Shown here: one piece after another, positions 15,489-24,375 of the stretch
Numbering within the stretch: position 1 is the stretch's first letter
Layout of the letters: every line of letters begins with the position of its first letter
Assembly: GCF_000147075.1 (NCBI RefSeq)
Contig: NC_014484.1
Span: forward strand, 699,501-763,500
Length of the DNA stretch: 64,000 nucleotides
Direction of reading: 5' to 3'
Origin: Spirochaeta thermophila DSM 6192
GTDB taxonomy: Bacteria > Spirochaetota > Spirochaetia > Winmispirales > Winmispiraceae
Program-made: the position numbers and the translations under genes
The notes under the pieces: generated by a model
The model's input: the letters and a program-made list of their open reading frames with translations, nothing else
Databases searched by the model: none
What the model was told of the DNA's origin: nothing

Positions 15489-15518
15489 TTGTGAGAGGAG
15501 AAGGTTTCCGGCTATACT
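15489..15518 (+). promoter_or_regulatory. promoter of mgtE
   Basis: TTGTGA (15489-15494), an 18-bp spacer and TATACT (15513-15518). The leader is about 25 nt, too short for a magnesium riboswitch. Confidence 0.6.
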
Positions 15519-15547
15519 CACCCGATACCAGGAGAGAGGAGGAGGCC

Positions 15548-16906
15548 ATGGAGAGGGAACACGTCTCCCGCGAGCTCGTACTGGAGTGGGTACGTCAGCG
15601 GTTGTGGCACAAGGTGAAGCAGGAACTCGTCTCCTGGCACCCCTCCGACATCGCCGAGTTCCTCGCATCGCTGGAGGAGGAAGAGGCCTCCACCGACGCC
15701 CTCATCCTCTTTCTCATGCTGCCCCCCGAACTCAAGGCCGATGTCTTCAGCGAGTTCGACAGCGAGCTGCAGCGCCAGATCCTCGAACGGATCACGAGCG
15801 ATCAGGTGAAGGAGATCCTCTCCGAGCTCTCCCACGACGACCGTATCGAGCTCCTCGAAAACCTCCCGGGCAACCTCACCCGTCGGGTCCTCAACCTCCT
15901 CTCGCCCGACGACAGGTCCATCACCCTCGAGCTCCTGGGGTATCCCGAGGAGAGTGTCGGCCGCCTCATGACCCCCGACTATGTCTCGCTCAAGCCGCAC
16001 TGGACCATCGAGAAGGCACTCGACCACATCCGCAGGTACGGGAAAGACGCCGAGATCATCAACATGCTCTACGTGATTGACGAGGAGGGGCATCTTTTGG
16101 ACGACATCCTCCTGCGCAAGGTCATCCTCGCCCCGCCTGACGCCACCGTGGAGTCCATCATGGACTGGCACTACGTGGCGATCAACGCCTATGCCGACCA
16201 GGAGGAGGCGGTACGCCTCATCCGTAAGTACGACCTCAACGCCCTCCCCGTGGTGGATGACGACAACATCCTCCTGGGCATCGTCACGGTCGACGACATC
16301 ATCGACGTGCTCGACGAGGAGACCACCGAGGACGTGCACAAGGAGAGCGCGGTGGTCCCCCTCGAGACGAGCTACACCCAGGCCTCCCCCTTTCTCCTCT
16401 ACACCAAGCGGGTGGTGTGGCTCTTCTTCCTCGGCATCTCCGGGTTTCTCTCCTCGGGTGTGATCTCCCGGTTCCAGGGCGTGCTCTCCTCGTTCATCAG
16501 CCTGAGTCTCTTCATCCCCATGCTCATGGACACCGGGGGGAATACGAGCAGCCAGGCGGCCACCCTGGTGATCAGGGCCCTCGCCGTGGGGGAACTGACC
16601 CCGCGGAGGTGGTTCCTGGTGATGAGGAAGGAGCTCCTCGTGGGGCTCCTGTTGGGAGGCTCGCTAGGGCTCGTGCTCGCCACGATAGGGTATCTCTGGA
16701 CGGGTCACCCCGGGATCGCCCTCACGGTGGGGCTCTCGACCGTGGGGATCGCCCTGTGGGCCAACCTCATCGGAAGCACCCTCCCCCTCCTCTGCACCTG
16801 GGTGGGGATAGACCCGGCCCTCATAAGCAGCCCGCTCCTCACCACTATCCTCGACGTGACCGGGCTCCTCATCTACTTCACCATCACCAGCCTCGTCCTG
16901 CTCTAG
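15548..16906 (+). CDS. mgtE: MgtE-family magnesium transporter
   Basis: 452 residues. It has the N-terminal helical MgtE domain (to about 130), a tandem CBS pair (about 140-265, with '[21 protein letters not shown]' and '[21 protein letters not shown]'), a connecting helix, and five membrane helices carrying '[20 protein letters not shown]', the family's ion-path region. The cytosolic domains close the channel when Mg2+ is high. I chose the ATG at 15548, just behind a run of GAGGAGG; a longer frame to 15431 covers the promoter. Monocistronic; the stop overlaps convergent hisI by 4 bp. Confidence 0.94.
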   Translation: MEREHVSRELVLEWVRQRLWHKVKQELVSWHPSDIAEFLASLEEEEASTDALILFLMLPPELKADVFSEFDSELQRQILERITSDQVKEILSELSHDDRIELLENLPGNLTRRVLNLLSPDDRSITLELLGYPEESVGRLMTPDYVSLKPHWTIEKALDHIRRYGKDAEIINMLYVIDEEGHLLDDILLRKVILAPPDATVESIMDWHYVAINAYADQEEAVRLIRKYDLNALPVVDDDNILLGIVTVDDIIDVLDEETTEDVHKESAVVPLETSYTQASPFLLYTKRVVWLFFLGISGFLSSGVISRFQGVLSSFISLSLFIPMLMDTGGNTSSQAATLVIRALAVGELTPRRWFLVMRKELLVGLLLGGSLGLVLATIGYLWTGHPGIALTVGLSTVGIALWANLIGSTLPLLCTWVGIDPALISSPLLTTILDVTGLLIYFTITSLVLL

Positions 16907-17319
16907 GACTGGTCCTCCGGGGAGACTCCTCGCCAAGGCAGTGTCGCCTCTTCCTCGGCGAGCCCTCTAGGGGTGAGGGTCCGGTAGAAGCAGCTGCGGC
17001 GGCCGGTGTGGCAGGCCGTCCCCCTCTCCTGTTCCACCAGGAAGAGCACGGCGTCGTTGTCGCAGTCGATGCGGACTTCCACGATGCGCTGGACGTGTCC
17101 CGAGGTCTCCCCCTTCTTCCAGATGCGCCGCCGCGTCCGGGAGTAGTAGTGGGCGTAGCCGGTGGCGAGGGACAGCTCCCAGGCCTCGGGGTCGAGGAAG
17201 GCCACCATGAGGACCTCGCCCGTGTGCACTTCCTGGGTCACCACCGGGACGAGCCCCCCCATCTTGGCGAAGTCGAGGAGGTCCCGTGCCTCCTCTGAGA
17301 GCCTGCGCCACCGACTCAT
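16903..17319 (-). CDS. hisI: phosphoribosyl-AMP cyclohydrolase HisI
   Basis: 138 residues, a stand-alone HisI without the HisE domain. It opens the purine ring of phosphoribosyl-AMP in the third step of histidine biosynthesis. The signature is clear: '[19 protein letters not shown]', '[18 protein letters not shown]', '[14 protein letters not shown]' (Mg2+ site) and '[11 protein letters not shown]' (Zn ligands). The ATG overlaps the stop of the uridylyltransferase gene (ATGA), with GGAGG six bases upstream, so it is translated as the last gene of the glk operon. No other his genes are in the window. Confidence 0.95.
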   Translation of the reverse strand: MSRWRRLSEEARDLLDFAKMGGLVPVVTQEVHTGEVLMVAFLDPEAWELSLATGYAHYYSRTRRRIWKKGETSGHVQRIVEVRIDCDNDAVLFLVEQERGTACHTGRRSCFYRTLTPRGLAEEEATLPWRGVSPEDQS

Positions 17320-18887
17320 GCGATGCCTCCACACGCCTGCATCCTCACGAGGGCCTCGTCCAGCCGAAGGGGGCGCCACCTCTCCTCGGTGCGGACGTAG
17401 CCGTAGGCCTCCTCCATCACGCGCCTAAAGCCGGCGGAGAGGGCGCGCGCGGTCCGGGCCAGCTCTGGTCTGGAGGCGAAGAAGGCCTCGAGCTCGGGCC
17501 TGCCGAAGTGGAGGCCGCCGGTGAGGAATGTCTCGAGGAGGAGCTTTGCCGCGAGGAACCTGCGGAACTTGTCCACCCCGAAGACGAGCGGCCGCTCGAT
17601 GAGGTCCATCACCTCCCAGGTGATCTGCTCGACCTGGGCGTACCGCCCTGCGTCCTTCTCCTGCTCGGAGACCCTGAGGGGGAGCGTGCGGATGATGTGC
17701 TCGAGGTGCGTGGTGAGATAGGTGAGGTCGAAGAGCCCGATGGCGCAGTTGAAGAGGACCGGCCTGCCTTCCTTCTCGAAGGCGGCCACGGCTTCTTTGG
17801 GAATGGCCGGGCCTATGTCCCTGCAGGAGAGTACATCGCCCGCACGGACGAGGATCCCGCCCTTCACGTCCACCGGGGTCTTGTAGGAGAACTCGAACGA
17901 GGCCTGGGCCCGGGAGAAGGCGGTGTAGGCGAGGGTGCGTGGTTCCACGAAGGCGCCAAGGTTATCCACGTTGGTGAGGTAGACGAAGCGGAACCCTTCC
18001 TCGTGGAGCCTTCGGTAGATGCCTTCGAGGACCATGAAGTTCTGACCGTGGCCGCCCGGGAGGGGGAGGAGCTCGCCGTCCTTCCCGTAGGCCCGGGTGA
18101 AGATCCGACGCGGGAGTCCCTCCTCGCGGTGGGTGAGGGCCGCCACGAGGGGCTGCTGGGCGGTGAGGGTGGGGTCCACGCGATAGCCGGTGTGGGCGAA
18201 GAGCGCTTCGAGGAGGGGATGGCCTCTGAGCTTCTCGAGGTGTGCCATCACCTGGTCGTGGGTGGCGGGGCTGGTCATCTGGAAGAGGGGGAGCACCGTG
18301 CCCCTCAAGGGGGTGTGCCACTGCTCTGCCATGCGCCGGTAGAGGGCCACACAGAGGAGCAGGTTGCGTAGGGTGAGGGCCAGGAAGCTCGGCCCGCCCG
18401 AGGTGTCCTCCTGGTAGAAGGCGGGGCACGCCCCCTTGGCCGAGCCCTTCACGCGGGGGGCGACCGCCTCGAAGGAGGCGCGGTAGAGCTCGAACAGGTC
18501 GGGCTCGAAGGCCCGGTTCCGCGTGAGGTCCGCGTAGCTGGTGGCGGCCCCTCCGTTGAGCACGCCGTAGGCGGTGCGGGGGTAGAGGGCTACGCCCAGG
18601 AGGGAGAGCGCCGCATCGTCGAGCACCACCGGGTCTTCCCCCCCGTAGCGATCGATGAGGGATGAGGGGATGCTCAGCTCCTCGGCCCGGGAGAGGAAGG
18701 CGGCGCGGGGGAGGGTGAGGGAGAGGGGGCGGGTGGTGTCCACGATGCGTGGGTCGCCGGGCGAGGGGAGCTCGAACGAGGGGGCGGCCTCCGGTTCGGC
18801 GGCGTTCACCCGCTCCAGTATCGCGTAGGTGAGATCGGGATCGATCCCGGCCGTGCGCATCTTCTGGATGAGGGCATCGTCCTGCAC
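17316..18887 (-). CDS. UTP-glucose-1-phosphate (or UDP-sugar) uridylyltransferase, UDPGP family
   Basis: 523 residues. It carries the features of eukaryotic-type UDP-sugar pyrophosphorylases: nucleotide-binding '[14 protein letters not shown]', 'LPGGHGQNF', the acidic metal site '[12 protein letters not shown]' and '[13 protein letters not shown]'. It probably makes UDP-glucose or a related UDP-sugar for polysaccharide and glycolipid synthesis. I chose GTG 18887 because AAGGAGG sits four bases before it; ATG 18905, overlapping the glucokinase stop, would add six residues but has no good ribosome site. Between glk and hisI with overlaps or 10-bp spacing, in one operon. Confidence 0.88.
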   Translation of the reverse strand: MQDDALIQKMRTAGIDPDLTYAILERVNAAEPEAAPSFELPSPGDPRIVDTTRPLSLTLPRAAFLSRAEELSIPSSLIDRYGGEDPVVLDDAALSLLGVALYPRTAYGVLNGGAATSYADLTRNRAFEPDLFELYRASFEAVAPRVKGSAKGACPAFYQEDTSGGPSFLALTLRNLLLCVALYRRMAEQWHTPLRGTVLPLFQMTSPATHDQVMAHLEKLRGHPLLEALFAHTGYRVDPTLTAQQPLVAALTHREEGLPRRIFTRAYGKDGELLPLPGGHGQNFMVLEGIYRRLHEEGFRFVYLTNVDNLGAFVEPRTLAYTAFSRAQASFEFSYKTPVDVKGGILVRAGDVLSCRDIGPAIPKEAVAAFEKEGRPVLFNCAIGLFDLTYLTTHLEHIIRTLPLRVSEQEKDAGRYAQVEQITWEVMDLIERPLVFGVDKFRRFLAAKLLLETFLTGGLHFGRPELEAFFASRPELARTARALSAGFRRVMEEAYGYVRTEERWRPLRLDEALVRMQACGGIA

Positions 18888-18897
18888 AGCTCCTCCT

Positions 18898-19971
18898 TCA
18901 GTCATGGATGAGGATCCCCGCGGCGTAGGCTGCACCGTAGAGCGAGATGCTGTAGTCGGTGATGATGTACACCGGGATGCGGGAGAGCACCGCCCGGATG
19001 TTGGGTCTGCAGTTCGCCTCGAAGGCCTCCATGAAGGCAGGGCTCTCCAGGAAGAGGGGGAGGTTCTTCGCCGCGATCCCGCCCGCGAGGTAGAGCCCGG
19101 CGGTGGGCAGGAAGGTGAGGGCGAAGGCCGCGGCGATGTGCCCGTAGAGGCGGGCGAAGAGCTCCATGGTGCGGCGGCACCCCTCGTGCGAGCTGCGGTG
19201 TCGGGCGATGAGGGGGGGGCGGTCTTCAGGGGGGTGGGAGAGGATGGTGCGGGTGGTCTCGTCTTGCTCGATCCGGCCTGTCTCCACCAGGAAGGCGAAG
19301 ATGTTGGCAATCCCCTGTCCCGAGACCACTGCCTCGGCATCGGGCGTGGGGGCGTAGCGGGAGGCGAGGTAGCGCCGGAGCGCATCCCCGCCTTCATCAT
19401 CGGCCGGAAAGTCGATGTGCCCCCCCTCGGAGGGATAGGCGTGGAACTCCCCCCTGTCCTCCACGAGGAAGCCCACGCCGAGCCCGGTCCCGGCTCCGAT
19501 CACCGCCCGCACCACCCCCCTCCTCGGGGGGATGCGTCCGTCGGTGTGGGGTATGGGCACGAGCTTCTCCTCGGCCTGGCTCTCCAGGATGGGTACCCCG
19601 TAGCAGATGGCCGAGAAATCGTTGATGACCACCGTCTTCACCCCAAGATCCCTATGTATGGCCTCGCCGTCGATGATCCAGGGGAGGTTCGTGAGGTGAC
19701 ACACGTTCTCCTCCACCGGTCCTGCGCCGGATGCGCACAACCCGTGGATGTGGATCCCTGTCCCGAGAGTCTCCTGGAGGTCCTCTATCACCTGCGAGAG
19801 GGCTTCCTCCAGGTTCGCGAGTTCCCTGCTCGCGAACTCCCAGTGGGCGAGCATGGCGAGTCGCCCGCCCTGTTGTTCGAAGAGGGCGATGTTGGTGTTG
19901 GTTCCTCCGATGTCGGCCGCGAGAAGCACGGCCCCTGCAGGCGGGTGTTGCGAAAACCATTCTCTCTTCAT
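18898..19971 (-). CDS. glk: glucokinase
   Basis: 357 residues, the length of the Glk (not ROK) family. An N-terminal extension of about 17 residues precedes the phosphate-1 loop 'AADIGGTNTNIALFE'; other landmarks are 'VVINDFSAICYG' (catalytic Asp), 'GAGTGLGVGFL', 'PSEGGHIDF' and the adenosine loop near 'GLYLAGGIAAKNL'. It phosphorylates glucose with ATP in the cytoplasm. The ATG at 19971 has no Shine-Dalgarno but follows a -10 box by 7 nt. First gene of glk-uridylyltransferase-hisI, placing glucose entry and UDP-sugar formation under one promoter. Confidence 0.93.
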   Translation of the reverse strand: MKREWFSQHPPAGAVLLAADIGGTNTNIALFEQQGGRLAMLAHWEFASRELANLEEALSQVIEDLQETLGTGIHIHGLCASGAGPVEENVCHLTNLPWIIDGEAIHRDLGVKTVVINDFSAICYGVPILESQAEEKLVPIPHTDGRIPPRRGVVRAVIGAGTGLGVGFLVEDRGEFHAYPSEGGHIDFPADDEGGDALRRYLASRYAPTPDAEAVVSGQGIANIFAFLVETGRIEQDETTRTILSHPPEDRPPLIARHRSSHEGCRRTMELFARLYGHIAAAFALTFLPTAGLYLAGGIAAKNLPLFLESPAFMEAFEANCRPNIRAVLSRIPVYIITDYSISLYGAAYAAGILIHD

Positions 19972-19978
19972 GGAAAAA

Positions 19979-20006
19979 ATTATGCACACAGGGGAAGAAA
20001 TTGCAA
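19979..20006 (-). promoter_or_regulatory. glk promoter, predicted leaderless start
   Basis: TTGCAA (20001-20006), a 16-bp spacer and CATAAT (19979-19984) on the minus strand; the glk ATG begins 7 nt after the -10 hexamer. Confidence 0.6.
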
Positions 20007-20034
20007 GGAGGATGACGTACGCCCCTTCACCGTA

Positions 20035-20061
20035 GTATGGTGGTGCGTGCGTGTACCATAC
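20035..20061. repeat. inverted repeat in the glk/gamma-CA divergent region
   Basis: GTATGGT (20035-20041) and ACCATAC (20055-20061) are perfect inverted copies separated by 13 bp. It could be an operator with half-sites two helical turns apart, or a hairpin in the leader of the carbonic-anhydrase-like gene. Confidence 0.4.
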
Positions 20062-20087
20062 CACATGAGCGGAAAGGAGTGACGTGT

Positions 20088-20606
20088 ATGCTGCATGCGA
20101 TAGGAGAAAGGGTCCCCCGGATGGACGAGACCGCCTTCGTGGCGTGGAACGCGGAGGTGTGCGGGAGCGTGGAGCTCGGCCCCCATGCCTCCGTGTGGTT
20201 CGGCGCCTCGGTCCGGGCCGATATCGCGCCGATCACCATAGGGGCCCATACCAATGTCCAGGACAACGCGAGTGTGCATGTGGACGTGGATCTGCCGGTG
20301 GTCATCGGCTCCTACGTCACGATAGGGCACAACGCGGTGATCCACGGGTGCACCATAGGGGACGGATCCCTCATCGGGATGGGCGCCGTGGTCCTCTCGG
20401 GCGCGGTCATCGGGGAGGAGAGCCTCGTGGGAGCAGGCGCCCTCGTCACCGAGGGCAAGGAGTTCCCCCCCCGCTCGCTCATCCTGGGGAGCCCGGCCCG
20501 CGTGGTGCGCTCCCTCACCGATGAGGAGGTGGCGCGCATCCGTCGGAACGCCCTCCTCTACGCTGAGCTCGCCCGCTCTGCACGGCAGGAGTACCGGGAG
20601 GTGTGA
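20088..20606 (+). CDS. gamma-carbonic anhydrase-like hexapeptide-repeat protein
   Basis: 172 residues. A left-handed beta-helix of hexapeptide repeats runs from about residue 15 to 140 ('GSVELGPHASVWFGASVRAD', 'IGAHTNVQDNASVHV'), then a C-terminal helix. Histidines in 'ASVHVD', 'TIGHNAVIHG' match the three zinc ligands of the gamma-CA/YrdA/PaaY group, so CO2 hydration or an acyl/CoA-related role is possible. I chose the ATG at 20088, with AAGGAG eight bases upstream. Single gene, divergent from glk and convergent with the small membrane protein. Confidence 0.88.
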   Translation: MLHAIGERVPRMDETAFVAWNAEVCGSVELGPHASVWFGASVRADIAPITIGAHTNVQDNASVHVDVDLPVVIGSYVTIGHNAVIHGCTIGDGSLIGMGAVVLSGAVIGEESLVGAGALVTEGKEFPPRSLILGSPARVVRSLTDEEVARIRRNALLYAELARSARQEYREV

Positions 20607-20626
20607 GAAGGATACCCCGAAGGAGG

Positions 20627-20646
20627 AGGGGACGCTCGCTGTCCCT
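20627..20646. terminator. weak hairpin between convergent genes
   Basis: GGGAC (20629-20633) and GTCCC (20641-20645) enclose a 7-nt loop between the two convergent stops. There is no clear U-tract on either strand. Confidence 0.3.
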
Positions 20647-20660
20647 CTGAAAGCCCGGCC

Positions 20661-21287
20661 TCATGCGAAGAACGAGGAAAGGTGCGGCAGGAGGGCGGAG
20701 AGGAGACGCTGTATCCTCCCCCGTGCCGGCTCCATGAACAGGTAGAAGTTCCTGTTGTCCGCATACACGCAGAAGTGGTGAAGACCTTCCACATCGGGCA
20801 GCCGCGATGCGAGTTCCTTGAGCCGGTCAGCTGCCTTCTTCCGATCGTAGAGCAGGACGTAGGGCTTTCCCCCACAGGTGATGTGCTCCTCGGTGAGGGC
20901 GGCTCTGTTGGGAATGGTGCGAAGGAGTTTCCGGTAGTAGGGTTCGTGCACAAGGTGGCCCTCGCCCAAGAGGGGCCTGTCCGTGAACAACGTGAGGAAG
21001 TACCTGTCCCTATGGCCCAGGAGCAGGGAAAAGGGGAGATAGAGGATGGACTGTCTCGGCAGGAGGGTGAAGGTCCCCTTCGCCTCGGTAAACGGTGGTC
21101 CAAGACGATAGGTGAAGTGGTACCCTATGGTGCCGCCGATGTTCACATAGTGCGTGTCCTCAGGGGTGAGCACCTCTTCGGTCTCCTGAGCGATGAACCC
21201 GCTCATCCACCGGTTCTTCCTCCTCCCCCAGAAGTAGGCCACCGTGGCGGTGATTCCCAGTACGAGGATGGGTATGAAGTAGTTCAT
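20661..21287 (-). CDS. membrane-anchored protein of unknown function
   Basis: 208 residues. One N-terminal transmembrane helix ('YFIPILVLGITATVAYFWG') is followed by a basic stop-transfer and about 180 soluble residues, probably cytoplasmic, mixed alpha/beta, with 'THYVNIGGTIGYHFTYRL' and 'HHFCVYADNRNFYLFMEPARG'. I recognise no family. Its start overlaps the stop of the ArsA-like ATPase by 4 bp, so the two are co-translated. The operon context suggests the ATPase acts with a membrane protein, but nothing indicates the cargo. Confidence 0.65.
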   Translation of the reverse strand: MNYFIPILVLGITATVAYFWGRRKNRWMSGFIAQETEEVLTPEDTHYVNIGGTIGYHFTYRLGPPFTEAKGTFTLLPRQSILYLPFSLLLGHRDRYFLTLFTDRPLLGEGHLVHEPYYRKLLRTIPNRAALTEEHITCGGKPYVLLYDRKKAADRLKELASRLPDVEGLHHFCVYADNRNFYLFMEPARGRIQRLLSALLPHLSSFFA

Positions 21288-22210
21288 GGCTGCTCCTTAC
21301 GCACGTGGTCGATGATCCGGTCAACCAGCTCCCGTACCGGAAGCCGGTCAGGATCGAGGGCCTCCTCTTCCCTGAAGGGGATCCGCACCACGGGGGTGGT
21401 ACGGAACGCGTTCCTGATCTTCCGTTCCCACGATTCGTCCGCTTCCCTTGCCTTGTTGTGACACACCACGGCGATGGGTATCCTCAGACCTGTGAGTTCG
21501 TCCCTGATGCGGATCGACTCCCTGAGGCTCAGTTCGTCCGGATTCACCACCAGCACCACGGTGCTGCGGGCGAGGAAGAGCTCCCGCAGCGATGCGAGCC
21601 TCCGCTGGAGCCCGAGGAGCCTGTGGTAGAGCTGATCTTCTTCTGGTCTACGGGCCCCCCGTACCGGGGCCTCCGGGTCGAGCCTCAGGACGGTCTGCCT
21701 CCTCTCGAGGATGGCCGTGCGCAGGCCTTTGAGCCCTTCGAGCCACTTCTCGGAGAGGAAGGGGAGGGCGAGGAATCTGAGGGTGAGGGCTGTGGGCGGG
21801 GTATCGAAGACCACGAGGTCGTATTCCTGGTATCGACTCACGATTTCTTTGATGGCCCAGAGCAGGGCATACTCTTCGGTGCCCGGAGAGTAGCGGAGGA
21901 GAGAGAAGTAGGAATCGAGGGATGCGACACTCGTATAGGCATAGGTGCTCGCGAGTTCCTTCCTGAGCGAGGCGAGGTACCGGGAGATCCACTTCCCCAC
22001 GTCTATCTCCATGGCCGAGAGGTGCTCCCCGACCTTCGAGGGTTTCTCCCGCAACGATGTGCCGAGCACGTCCCCCAGGTTGTGGGCGGGGTCGAGGGAG
22101 ACGGCGAGCACGTCCATGCCTCCCCATGCGGCGCATCCTGCGGCGAAGGCACTGGCGGTGGTGGTCTTTCCCACCCCGCCCTTCCCGAGGAAGAACACGC
22201 CCTGTTTCAT
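21284..22210 (-). CDS. ArsA/Get3-like P-loop ATPase
   Basis: 308 residues, a single ATPase domain. The deviant Walker A 'FLGKGGVGKTTTASAFA' starts at residue 8, switch I is 'SLDPAHNLGDVLG', switch II is 'VVFDTPPTALTLRFL', and the base-recognition region is near 'VVCHNKAREADE'. ArsA proteins for arsenite have two such domains and a conserved Cys triad; neither is present, so a Get3-like targeting or assembly role is more likely than arsenic efflux. The ATG at 22210 has AAAGGAG upstream. It lies between a 93-residue helical protein and a membrane-anchored protein in one operon. Confidence 0.85.
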   Translation of the reverse strand: MKQGVFFLGKGGVGKTTTASAFAAGCAAWGGMDVLAVSLDPAHNLGDVLGTSLREKPSKVGEHLSAMEIDVGKWISRYLASLRKELASTYAYTSVASLDSYFSLLRYSPGTEEYALLWAIKEIVSRYQEYDLVVFDTPPTALTLRFLALPFLSEKWLEGLKGLRTAILERRQTVLRLDPEAPVRGARRPEEDQLYHRLLGLQRRLASLRELFLARSTVVLVVNPDELSLRESIRIRDELTGLRIPIAVVCHNKAREADESWERKIRNAFRTTPVVRIPFREEEALDPDRLPVRELVDRIIDHVRKEQP

Positions 22211-22221
22211 GCTGCTCCTTT

Positions 22222-22503
22222 CTAGTCCAGTTCGAGGAGGCTGATGAGGCCTCCCAGCGGATCCTGTGCAAAATCGGCCCGGGAGACCATGGTCCACAGT
22301 TCCTCCTCCATGTGGGGGAGGAGTTCAAGGGTGAGGATGGGATTCGGCGAGGGGATGCCGATGAAGCTCCCCAGTACGAGGAGGGCGAAGATGTTCTCCA
22401 TCTCGGAGAGTTCGAAGAGGAGTATCTCCGTGGCCTTCCTCCTGTGGACCTGTGTGATCGTCTCCTTGAGGGCTGTCCATAGCCTTCGTGCCTTTTCTTT
22501 CAC
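22222..22503 (-). CDS. small helical protein of the ArsA-like operon
   Basis: 93 residues from GTG 22503, which has GGGGAGG four bases upstream. The basic N-terminus 'KEKARRLWTALKETIT' precedes predicted helices and a hydrophobic stretch around 'NIFALLVLGSFIGI', then an acidic C-terminus. I recognise no family. It ends 11 bp before the ArsA-like ATPase. The ATG at 22572 would add a Pro/Arg-rich extension running through the hairpin region and is unlikely. It may hand a hydrophobic client to the ATPase; that is a guess from gene order. Confidence 0.6.
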   Translation of the reverse strand: MKEKARRLWTALKETITQVHRRKATEILLFELSEMENIFALLVLGSFIGIPSPNPILTLELLPHMEEELWTMVSRADFAQDPLGGLISLLELD

Positions 22504-22528
22504 ACGGCCTCCCCGATCGAGCGAAGAA

Positions 22529-22550
22529 GGGGGGTCTCGCACGACCCCCC
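22529..22550 (-). terminator. hairpin between cstA and the ArsA-like operon
   Basis: GGGGGGTC (22529-22536) and GACCCCCC (22543-22550) form an 8-bp perfect stem with a 6-nt loop, 24 bp after the cstA stop, followed on the minus strand by TTCTTCG. No promoter is visible for the next gene, so this may attenuate read-through rather than stop it. Confidence 0.55.
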
Positions 22551-22573
22551 TGTGTGTGAGTGCACCGTGCACC

Positions 22574-24265
22574 TTATACCGATGCTTCCTGTTCCCGGAA
22601 GTGGCGGAAGAATCCGACCATGATCACCACGTTGAGGATGAGCATCACGATGTTGATGGTACCGACGATGATGCCCGTACTCACCTTGAGGGCATTGGTG
22701 AAGTCGCCGAAATACGTGGGTACGATGACGATTTCGTACCAGATGAGCCCGACGGTCACCGTGATCCACAGGAAGATGGCCGGGATGAAGACCAGATTGG
22801 TATACCTGGGATTGAGCTTCCTCTTCACCCAGACGGTGGCGGTGAGCATGGCGATGGAAGCGAGGAGCTGGTTCGCACCCGAGAAGGCGGGCCAGAGCCT
22901 CGTGTAGCCGCCCGAGGAGGCGAGGAGCAGGCCGATGGTCGCCACTACGAAGGAGGCGATCCACTTGTTCTGGAAGATGCTGTAGAGCCCGGGCGAGCGA
23001 TCCTTGAGCGGGAGGGCGAGCTCGTGGAGGATGTACCGTCCGAGCCTGTTGGTGGTGTCCAGCGTGGTGAGGGCGAAGGAGCTCACCCAGAGGGCCGCAA
23101 AAAGCTGCATGAAACTGGCGGAGAAGAGGAAGGGGATGGTGCCGCTCACCATGGCGCCGTAGGACTTCACGAACCTGTCGAGGGGTCCTGCCGCAAGGAC
23201 CTTCGCGGGATCACCGAACACCTCGTTTCCGAAGGTGGCGATGGAGACGACGACCAGTGTCGAGAGGAACCCCTCGGTGAGCATGCCGCCGTAGCCCACG
23301 AAGAGGGCGTCCTTCTCTTCCCTGAGCTGCTTCGAGCTGGTACCCGAGGCCACCAGGGAGTGGAATCCCGAGAGAGCGCCGCAGGCGATCACCAGGGGCA
23401 CGGTGGGCCAGAAGGGCGAGGGTTGTCCGCCTATCACCTTGGCCGAGAAAGAGGTGAAGACGGGAAGCGAGTCGAAGCTCGAGAACCCGATGAGGGCTGC
23501 CACGCCTCCTGCGAGGAGCCCGAAGTAGAGGAGGAAGCTGTTGAGGTAGTCTCTCGGCTGGAGGAGGATGTTCACCGGCAGTGAGGCGGCGATGATGATG
23601 TACACGAAGATCACGAGGAACCAGGTGATCTTCGAGGCGGGGATGGAGACCATGGAGCCGAGCCAGAAGGAGACCACGATGAGGGCCGCTCCGATGATGG
23701 AGCCGTACCCTATACCCACCTTGGTGCGGTACATGATGAGGCCGGTGAAGATAGCGGCGATACAGAAGAAGAGGAAGGTCGGGAAGAGGTGGGGATTGCT
23801 CGCGAATTGCCCTGCTACGATGTCACCGAAGGCCGCGACCACGAGGATACACAGGAAGAGGATGAACCACCCGAAGGCCTTCCCCGCCACCTTGCCGATG
23901 AGATCCTGGGCCACGTACTGGACGGATCTCCCGTCGTACCGCACCGAGACGGTGAGCGAGAGGTAGTCGTGGACCGCGCCGATGAAGACGTTCCCGATCC
24001 AGATCCACAGAAGCCCCGGGAGCCAGCCCCAGGCCACTGCCATGGCCGGACCGGTGATGGGACCCGCCCCTGCGATGGAGGCGAAGTGGTGCCCGAAGAG
24101 CACGTACTTGCTGGTGGGCACGTAGTCCACGCCGTCGTAGAGCCGCTTTGCGGGCGCCTCGGGTGCCTCGTGGGATTTGAGAAGCTTCTTCTGGATGTTA
24201 CGTCCGTACGAAAAGTAGAAGATGAAGTAGAAAACGAGCGCTCCTAGGACGATCCAGGTACTCAT
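22574..24265 (-). CDS. cstA: carbon starvation protein CstA-family transporter
   Basis: 563 residues with about 15-16 membrane helices. Family markers are 'DGVDYVPTSKYVLFGHHFASIAGAGPITGPAMA' region (residues about 45-80), 'GNVFIGAVHDYLSLTVSVR' and 'FHSLVASGTSSKQL'. It is shorter than E. coli CstA (about 700), as in many anaerobes. Relatives import peptides or pyruvate under carbon limitation; the substrate here is unknown. The ATG at 24265 has AAAGGAGG upstream and a strong promoter. It is followed by a hairpin and then the ArsA-like operon. Confidence 0.92.
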   Translation of the reverse strand: MSTWIVLGALVFYFIFYFSYGRNIQKKLLKSHEAPEAPAKRLYDGVDYVPTSKYVLFGHHFASIAGAGPITGPAMAVAWGWLPGLLWIWIGNVFIGAVHDYLSLTVSVRYDGRSVQYVAQDLIGKVAGKAFGWFILFLCILVVAAFGDIVAGQFASNPHLFPTFLFFCIAAIFTGLIMYRTKVGIGYGSIIGAALIVVSFWLGSMVSIPASKITWFLVIFVYIIIAASLPVNILLQPRDYLNSFLLYFGLLAGGVAALIGFSSFDSLPVFTSFSAKVIGGQPSPFWPTVPLVIACGALSGFHSLVASGTSSKQLREEKDALFVGYGGMLTEGFLSTLVVVSIATFGNEVFGDPAKVLAAGPLDRFVKSYGAMVSGTIPFLFSASFMQLFAALWVSSFALTTLDTTNRLGRYILHELALPLKDRSPGLYSIFQNKWIASFVVATIGLLLASSGGYTRLWPAFSGANQLLASIAMLTATVWVKRKLNPRYTNLVFIPAIFLWITVTVGLIWYEIVIVPTYFGDFTNALKVSTGIIVGTINIVMLILNVVIMVGFFRHFREQEASV

Positions 24266-24295
24266 GGACCCCTCCTTTAAACGGATTTTCGCACT

Positions 24296-24325
24296 ATTAT
24301 AACCCCGATTTCGCGGATTGGTCAA
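24296..24325 (-). promoter_or_regulatory. cstA promoter
   Basis: TTGACC (24320-24325), an 18-bp spacer and TATAAT (24296-24301) on the minus strand, with a leader of about 25 nt carrying the ribosome site. Confidence 0.7.
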
Positions 24326-24375
24326 AAAAATATGTGTTTTTCTCTACTTTTAGGTAAGATCTGATAAAAAAATCA

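Noticed and set aside
15495-15547. magnesium riboswitch before mgtE
   Set aside because: The predicted leader is only about 25 nt, too short for an M-box or similar element.
21284-22210. arsenite-efflux ATPase (arsA)
   Set aside because: Single domain, no arsenite Cys triad, and no arsB, arsD or arsR nearby.
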